Shown here piece by piece: positions 33,659 through 38,546 of a stretch of 38,546 nt of DNA. A model generated the notes under the pieces. That model was not told the DNA's origin and did not search any database. It saw only the letters and a program-made list of their open reading frames with translations. The stretch spans positions 1 to 38,546 of the forward strand of contig NZ_MDDV01000002.1 in the NCBI RefSeq assembly GCF_001854885.1, in the 5' to 3' direction. The DNA is from Ensifer sp. LCM 4579 (GTDB lineage Bacteria; Pseudomonadota; Alphaproteobacteria; Rhizobiales; Rhizobiaceae). The translations under genes were made by a program, and so were the position numbers. Every line of letters starts with the position of its first letter. The first letter of the stretch is position 1.

Positions 33659-35557
33659 ATGACCAGCGAAAGGACCGAGCGAATTCTCGACTGGCTTCTC
33701 AACGAGGGCCTTCGCGGCGCGAGCGAGGGCCACCTGATTGCGGGCTTCTGCGAGCGCGTGCGCGCGCTCGGCGTCAAGCTCGTCGAGGCGGCGATTTTCC
33801 TCGATACCCTTCATCCGGTCCGAGAATCGGAGGGATTCTATTGGGAACCGAGCAAGAACCTCGACGCCCGGCAGCGGGAATTCCTTCGCGACGATTCCGA
33901 AGACAATGATCGGCAGTGGCGCAGCAGCCCTTTTCACCACATGCTGGAGAATGGGCTTTCCGAGCTCCATCTGCCCTTGGGCGGCGAGGTGCCGGACCAG
34001 TTCCCAGTCCTCGCGGAACTCAAGCAGGCAGGCCACACCGGCTACTTCGCCCAGATACTCCCGCTGGGTGGGAACGACGCGATCGGGGAGATGGACAATC
34101 TCTACTGCCGTTGGTCGACGGACAGGCTGGGCGGCTTTCGCCGTGAGGACCTGGATGCCTTTCGCAGGCTCGTGCCCGCGTTGACGCTCGCCATCAAGTC
34201 GGCGGCGCTTCGTCAGGTGGCGAATTCGCTTGTTGAAGTTTACCTCGGGCACGATGCCGGCAAGCGGGTGCTGGAAGGCCGCATCGCACGGGGCCGAGTT
34301 GAGAGCATTCATACGGTGCTCTGGTACTCGGATATGGCAAACTACACGTCGCTGTCCGAAACGGTGCACAGTAGCGAGCTTATCCCCATGCTGAACGACT
34401 ATGCGGAGGTCCGCGCCCTCTTCCTGCGCAAGGCGGGGAAGGAGGGAACTGCCGCGCAGTTGCACATTGCCTATCAGTGGGACCGCATCGAACACCGCCT
34501 GCAGGATGATGCATTCTGGTATTTCCTGCAAAATTCGGGCGCCCAGACTAACCGCATCGGCCTGCTTTTCGATCTGGTTGCCCAGACCTGGAAGGACAAA
34601 GCTAACGACGACCACGCTGCCTTTTCCTATTTCTCCGCTGCCCTGGCCGAGCGAGGAGCCGACGCCGTTTGGAAGGAGGTCAATAACACATTCCTCGCGC
34701 TCGAGGAATGGTTCGAGGACCGCCATCTCTACCACGTCATCGGCTTCCTGCTGCATCACAGCGATCGGAGCGAACGGGAAATCGGGGGCCTGCTGCAGGA
34801 GAGCCGCAACATATCCAAGCAGGCCTTCCAGGCCAGCCTCCGCCAACGCATTTTCAATTCTCTTTTTGGCACGCCCAAGCAGGCGGACGGTGAAACCATC
34901 ACCGACTTGGTGCGCGATCAATGCGCGGCCGTGCAGTACCGCCACGCCGTAAAAGTGCGGAAGCTCCTGCTGTTCTTTAACATTGCCACGTTACTGGAAA
35001 ACGACAAATCTAATATCCGCTTCCAGTTCGACAGCTTCAAGAAGCATAGCTGGGACATGGAGCATATCCGCTCCGTCAGTGACGAACGACCGAATAGTAC
35101 GGGCGATCGCGTGAGTTGGCTGAAAGAATGTCGGGCGTTTTTGGCCACAGCAACCGACGACAAAGCCACCCTGCTGATCAAACAGATCGACAAATATCTC
35201 CAGAGCAAAACCATCAAGCCCGATGACGGCACATTCGAAAAGATTGATGGCAAGCTCCTCGTTTATTTCGGGGAAGCCGGAGAAGGGGGCGGCAATGCGC
35301 TGTCGAACCTGACCTTGCTCGATAGCCGCACCAATCGCGGCTACAAGAACGCCGTCTTTGCGGTGAAACGCAAAATCCTGCTTGAAAATGACCAAGCCGG
35401 AACGTTCGTCCCGCTCTGCACGCGCAATGTCTTCCTCAAATGCTACAGCGACACCGTCGCCAACGTGACTTTCTGGCGCGACGAAGACGCCAACGACTAT
35501 TTCAGCGCGATTTGTAAAACACTGACCAGCTTCCTGGTCCCGGCGGAGGCTGTTTGA
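33659..35557 (+). CDS. Chimera: class III cyclase N-terminal half fused to DUF262/DUF1524 nuclease C-terminal half
   Basis: The 632-aa product reads in one frame. Residues 1-about 205 are the sensor part of a rhizobial adenylate/guanylate cyclase. Residues about 222-250 are the start of its catalytic domain, VLWYSDMANYTSLSE with the first metal Asp, ending at NDYAE (E250). From V251 the sequence changes to a GmrSD-type protein: LHIAYQWDRIEHRLQDDAFWYFLQ, TNRIGLLFDLVA, then a DUF1524 nuclease with WDMEHI (H469), NLTLLDSRTNRGYKN (N550 on) and VFAVKRK. The second cyclase Asp and the DUF262 DGQQR region are both missing. The ATG at 33659 is chosen by the family start. It overlaps the next gene by TGATG. 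Either a recombinational fusion or a real new architecture. Confidence 0.8.
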   Translation: MTSERTERILDWLLNEGLRGASEGHLIAGFCERVRALGVKLVEAAIFLDTLHPVRESEGFYWEPSKNLDARQREFLRDDSEDNDRQWRSSPFHHMLENGLSELHLPLGGEVPDQFPVLAELKQAGHTGYFAQILPLGGNDAIGEMDNLYCRWSTDRLGGFRREDLDAFRRLVPALTLAIKSAALRQVANSLVEVYLGHDAGKRVLEGRIARGRVESIHTVLWYSDMANYTSLSETVHSSELIPMLNDYAEVRALFLRKAGKEGTAAQLHIAYQWDRIEHRLQDDAFWYFLQNSGAQTNRIGLLFDLVAQTWKDKANDDHAAFSYFSAALAERGADAVWKEVNNTFLALEEWFEDRHLYHVIGFLLHHSDRSEREIGGLLQESRNISKQAFQASLRQRIFNSLFGTPKQADGETITDLVRDQCAAVQYRHAVKVRKLLLFFNIATLLENDKSNIRFQFDSFKKHSWDMEHIRSVSDERPNSTGDRVSWLKECRAFLATATDDKATLLIKQIDKYLQSKTIKPDDGTFEKIDGKLLVYFGEAGEGGGNALSNLTLLDSRTNRGYKNAVFAVKRKILLENDQAGTFVPLCTRNVFLKCYSDTVANVTFWRDEDANDYFSAICKTLTSFLVPAEAV

Positions 35558-37914
35558 TGGAATCCAGAACCACCTTTGCCCAGTTGATTGCGAACCGCGG
35601 ACGGGTCCAAATTCCGATCATCCAGCGCGACTATGCCCAAGGCCGCACCGAGCAAAAAGACGTCCGAAACGATTTCCTCCGCGCGCTCCATGATGCCCTA
35701 TCATGGCCGCCGGACGATACCCGTCTGCCTCTCGACCTCGATTTCGTTTATGGCAACGATGCCTCAGGCGCCTTCCAGCCGCTCGACGGCCAGCAAAGAC
35801 TCACCACGCTGTTCCTGCTGCATTGGTATCTAGCCTGGGTCGATGGGAAGCTGGACGATTTCCGCAGCAGATTCATGGCCGATGGACAATCGCGTTTCGG
35901 CTATCAGGTGCGGCCCAGCAGTAGGGATTTCGTCGATGAAATGGCCGGCTTTGATCCCGGTCCTTTCGCGCCCGAGATCGATCTGGCTGCGTTGATCATG
36001 GACCAGCAATGGTATGTGCGCGCCTGGCAATACGACCAGACGGTTCGCTCAGCGCTGGGCATGCTGGGAGCCATGCATGTCGAATTCGGGCAGTCTTCCA
36101 GTCTCTATGAACGTCTTATCGACCCAGAAAACCCCGCTATCGCTTTCCAACTGCTGGATCTGGAAGATTTCGCGCTCACGGACGAACTCTACATTAAGAT
36201 GAATGCGCGCGGCAAACCGCTGACGCAGTTCGAGACCTTCAAGGCCCGTTTCGAGCAGCATTTGAAGGTCAATTTTGCAGACCTGAAACTGCCTCAGTCC
36301 GGGGTTGACCCGCTCGACAAATTCTTTGCCAAACGCATAGATCGAGAGTGGTCCGACTTCTTCTGGGTCTACCGGGATAAGCAAACCGCAACCTTCGACG
36401 CGGCGATCATGAACCTGCTACGTGTGCTCATCATCGTTACGCGCGATCCAGAGCGTGGCACCATAACCGATGCCGAGCTCGCCGAGTTGCGTGGAGACTT
36501 GCCCAACACCTTCATGGCGTTCCACGAGCGAGGCTGGCTCGACCGGAGCCTTGTCGCTGCCTTGGTGGCACTACTCGAATGCTGGAGCGGGCCGGGCCAG
36601 GATCTGCCTACCCATCTTCCCGACGACAGCCCATTCGATGTGAGCGCGACTTTCAGTAAAATCATCACCGATCCTTCTAGGCTGACCTTCCAAGACCTGA
36701 TCCTCTTCGCCGGTTATGTGCAATTCCTGACAGCAGCGGCGGGAAACATCGAAAAAGGCGCTTTTGGTGAATGGATGCGCGTGGTGTTCAACCTCGGCGT
36801 CAATACTGACTACAATCGTAATGAAGACCTCCGCCGCAGTTTTTCGGGACTGGCATCGGTCAGGTCGCGCATGAGCGACATCAACGCTTATCTGACCGAG
36901 CCAAGTGCAGAAATTCGCGGCTTCTCGCAGCCCCAAGTGCTCGAGGAGCGCCTCAAGGCTAGGCTTTTTGCGTTGGGCAATGGCTGGCTAGTGCGGATCA
37001 CCGCCGCCGAGCGGCATGACTATCTCAAGGGGCAGATCGGTTTCTTGCTAAAGTTTGCTGGATTCGATCTTGGCGAAGCCAATCGTGAACCGGTGCCGCC
37101 ACAAGGTGCCGAGGCGCATGACGCGATTAAGGCGTTTGAACATTATCTCGCCTGCGCTAGGCAGATGCTCAAGGACCTAACGAATGGTGGCAACGATGGT
37201 CGTGCTTGGGAATTGGCGCTGCTTTCGGTTGGCGATGTTCTGTTGGAAGCCGGTCGGAACTGGGCCTTGCCAAGCTTCAAGGAGGGGCAGGGCAGTTGGA
37301 AACGGCTGCTACGGGTGGCTGCCGTAGGCGAGCCTCAGGGCGATGTCGTCAAGGGTCTATGGGACAAGCTGCCCGACCCTGCTGATGCCCAAGAGACGCT
37401 GAAGCAAATCATCAAGACCGAATGGGACGACGAGCCTTGGCGCCGTGTGGTCATAGATACACCGGCCATCTTCCAATATTGTCGCGAGAGCTTGATCCGC
37501 TTCGATGAAGCTGGGATCTACCCCCTTAAGAGGTCGCAGATGAACGGCGCACACGTAGAACTGTACACTTATGCCGCCTATGTCGCTCTGCAGGAGGGCG
37601 GCGGACTGAAGTCGCTAACGATGGAGTATCATGAAACCTTCTCAGCCGAAGAACCATTTCTCGGACTTGATTGCATGATTGATGGCAAGAAGTACGAGTT
37701 TTGGCTCATGTCGCGCCAAAATGACGACTACTTTGACCTATGGTTGGATCAGCCTAAATCGCCCATTGCACCGGTGGCCGCCCTTCTGACGAAACAAGGT
37801 TTCGCAATTGACGGCGGCGTCCTTAACAAGGAACTGGAATTGGATGAACTGCAATCGGCAATTCTCACCCTCGACGCCGCCCTCGTTCCGGTCGTCGCCC
37901 GGGAAGTGGTTTGA
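35557..37914 (+). CDS. DUF262-family protein (GmrS-like), full length
   Basis: The 785-aa protein opens with the DUF262 fold: VQIPIIQRDYAQGR (residues 17-30) and FQPLDGQQRLTTLFLLHWYLAW, whose DGQQR (77-81) is the NTP-binding/hydrolysis motif. DELYIKMNARGKPLTQFETFKARFE follows near 212-235. The C-terminal third has no recognised domain and no DUF1524 motif, so nuclease activity would come from its partner. ATG 35557 overlaps the previous stop and has GGAGG upstream. In GmrSD and BrxU systems DUF262 proteins restrict modified phage DNA (established); a defence role here is inferred. Confidence 0.85.
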   Translation: MESRTTFAQLIANRGRVQIPIIQRDYAQGRTEQKDVRNDFLRALHDALSWPPDDTRLPLDLDFVYGNDASGAFQPLDGQQRLTTLFLLHWYLAWVDGKLDDFRSRFMADGQSRFGYQVRPSSRDFVDEMAGFDPGPFAPEIDLAALIMDQQWYVRAWQYDQTVRSALGMLGAMHVEFGQSSSLYERLIDPENPAIAFQLLDLEDFALTDELYIKMNARGKPLTQFETFKARFEQHLKVNFADLKLPQSGVDPLDKFFAKRIDREWSDFFWVYRDKQTATFDAAIMNLLRVLIIVTRDPERGTITDAELAELRGDLPNTFMAFHERGWLDRSLVAALVALLECWSGPGQDLPTHLPDDSPFDVSATFSKIITDPSRLTFQDLILFAGYVQFLTAAAGNIEKGAFGEWMRVVFNLGVNTDYNRNEDLRRSFSGLASVRSRMSDINAYLTEPSAEIRGFSQPQVLEERLKARLFALGNGWLVRITAAERHDYLKGQIGFLLKFAGFDLGEANREPVPPQGAEAHDAIKAFEHYLACARQMLKDLTNGGNDGRAWELALLSVGDVLLEAGRNWALPSFKEGQGSWKRLLRVAAVGEPQGDVVKGLWDKLPDPADAQETLKQIIKTEWDDEPWRRVVIDTPAIFQYCRESLIRFDEAGIYPLKRSQMNGAHVELYTYAAYVALQEGGGLKSLTMEYHETFSAEEPFLGLDCMIDGKKYEFWLMSRQNDDYFDLWLDQPKSPIAPVAALLTKQGFAIDGGVLNKELELDELQSAILTLDAALVPVVAREVV

Positions 37915-38185
37915 CGCTCAAAAGTCCGTTCTACCCCTTCCGCTCGTTGGAGCCTCGGAGCAGCAGACCGTCCGCGGGCCCCGACACTTTCATTGGTCAC
38001 GGTTTGTTTGAGGCAGCCAAACAGGGTCCCCAGCCGTCTTTTACAGAGCTCCAGGAAGCCCCAGGGATCTGGAGGACGTCACATGCTTCTTGACGCGAAA
38101 TCGCCAAGTGGCTGCAAAGACGTCACTTTTTCAGGTGGGGAATGGCGCTTACTGAAAAGAGGGAATAGGTCCAAAAATGACCTGC
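37915..38185. other. Gene-free stretch after the DUF262 operon
   Basis: No gene, terminator or cyclase fragment was found here. Short frames look like chance. Confidence 0.4.
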
Positions 38186-38367
38186 CTGGGGAGCTGGGAT
38201 TCTCTCATGATTTCAAAGGCCTATAGGAAGAGCCTTGAAATTCCCTCTGTTTTCCCATCGCGAGCGACCATGGATGCCACCTTTGTGCCCTGGCTTTGGG
38301 CATCAGTCAACAGCGGGGAAGAGCGGCAATAATTTCCGCTGGATGCTGGGCGAGATTGGCCATCAGC
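38186..38367. repeat. Dispersed repeat, copy 3 (3' end diverged)
   Basis: Matches copies 1 and 2 from CTGGGGA through AGCGG-N9-CCGCT (to about 38340) and then diverges, keeping only GGC-CATCAGC. The first stem is TTTCAA-GGC/GCC-TTGAAA with one unpaired base. The open frame seen in the other copies has two stops here. It lies just downstream of the DUF262 pair. Confidence 0.75.
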
Positions 38368-38409
38368 TTCATCCATAATGACGTGATGATTCACTCAATC
38401 ATTTTTCTA

Positions 38410-38439
38410 TTGCCAAGACCGGTGATAAAGTGTATCACC
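38410..38439 (+). promoter_or_regulatory. Promoter with embedded dyad operator
   Basis: TTGCCA (38410-38415), 17 bases, TATCAC (38433-38438) form a -35/-10 pair. The dyad GGTGATA-AAGTG-TATCACC (38421-38439) covers the spacer and -10 box, so a repressor bound there would block RNA polymerase. The gene begins 26 bases later. Confidence 0.5.
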
Positions 38440-38464
38440 AGATCATCGAGAAGGAATGGCAAAA

Positions 38465-38546
38465 ATGATGCAACTCCGTGAACATGGTGTCTCCCGACAG
38501 GCGAGCCTTGAGGAAAGAAGCGACGCATATGCGAGTTGGTTTGATG
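38465..38546 (+). CDS. Start of an unrecognised gene, cut by the window edge
   Basis: An ATG at 38465 (or 38468) with AAGGA upstream opens a frame of 27 codons to the window end, beginning MMQLREHGVSRQASLEERSD. No family is recognised from this part. A promoter with an operator lies directly upstream, which supports a real gene. Confidence 0.35.
   Translation, partial: MMQLREHGVSRQASLEERSDAYASWFD

Noticed and set aside
37915..38185. Missing 3' half of the cyclase
   Set aside because: Translation in all frames read by eye shows no cyclase motif such as GDG.

Overview
The window looks like chromosomal DNA of a Sinorhizobium/Ensifer-type alphaproteobacterium (Rhizobiaceae). The evidence is high-GC coding sequence, a rirA gene with its three Fe-S cysteines, a PhyR/NepR general-stress pair, EcfG-type promoters and many palindromic intergenic repeats. 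From memory, the order fbpA / rirA / dppABCDF resembles the Sinorhizobium meliloti chromosome; this is recollection, not a database result.

Layout. (1) 1-410 holds nested palindromes and a MITE/RIME-like element with perfect 28-bp terminal inverted repeats. (2) 410-9182: an acyl-CoA thioesterase, a periplasmic Fe3+-binding protein divergent from the iron regulator rirA, then a dipeptide-type ABC transporter operon dppABCDF followed by a RidA-family gene. rirA has a clear Irr-type operator over its -35 box. (3) 9183-16460 is a stress region: the PhyR-type anti-anti-sigma regulator, a 58-aa NepR anti-sigma gene, and five sequences of the form GGAAC-N16/17-CGTT, each pointing at a nearby gene (AI-2E-family membrane protein, a 66-aa protein, a DUF1328 membrane protein, an 88-aa protein and a one-TM protein). 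A DadA-type oxidoreductase and an MgtC-family protein lie in the same stretch. (4) 16574-18160: an FAH-family enzyme and a small exported protein.

(5) 18250-22134 is an accessory patch: two copies of a roughly 200-bp dispersed repeat flank two P-loop kinases and a C45/AAT-type Ntn-hydrolase, followed by a frameshifted GNAT acetyltransferase pseudogene. (6) 22283-28877: a PAS-PAS histidine kinase, a FixJ-type regulator and a single-domain receiver, then a molybdenum hydroxylase of the isoquinoline 1-oxidoreductase type (Fe-S subunit, Tat-exported Mo subunit, two-CxxCH cytochrome). (7) 29003-31545: a KefB/KefC-type K+/H+ antiporter converging on a ChaC-type gamma-glutamylcyclotransferase. (8) 31796-33633: an SDR and a divergent LysR regulator.

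(9) 33659-37914 is the most unusual locus. The sensor half of a class III nucleotide cyclase breaks off just after its first metal-binding Asp and runs in frame into the C-terminal half of a DUF262/DUF1524 (GmrSD-type) nuclease. This chimera overlaps, by TGATG, a full-length DUF262 protein. It is either an uncharacterised defence-like pair with a swapped N-terminus or the scar of a recombination event. A third copy of the dispersed repeat lies just downstream, followed by a promoter with an embedded operator and the start of a gene cut by the window edge. No rRNA, tRNA, transposase, integrase or CRISPR array was recognised.
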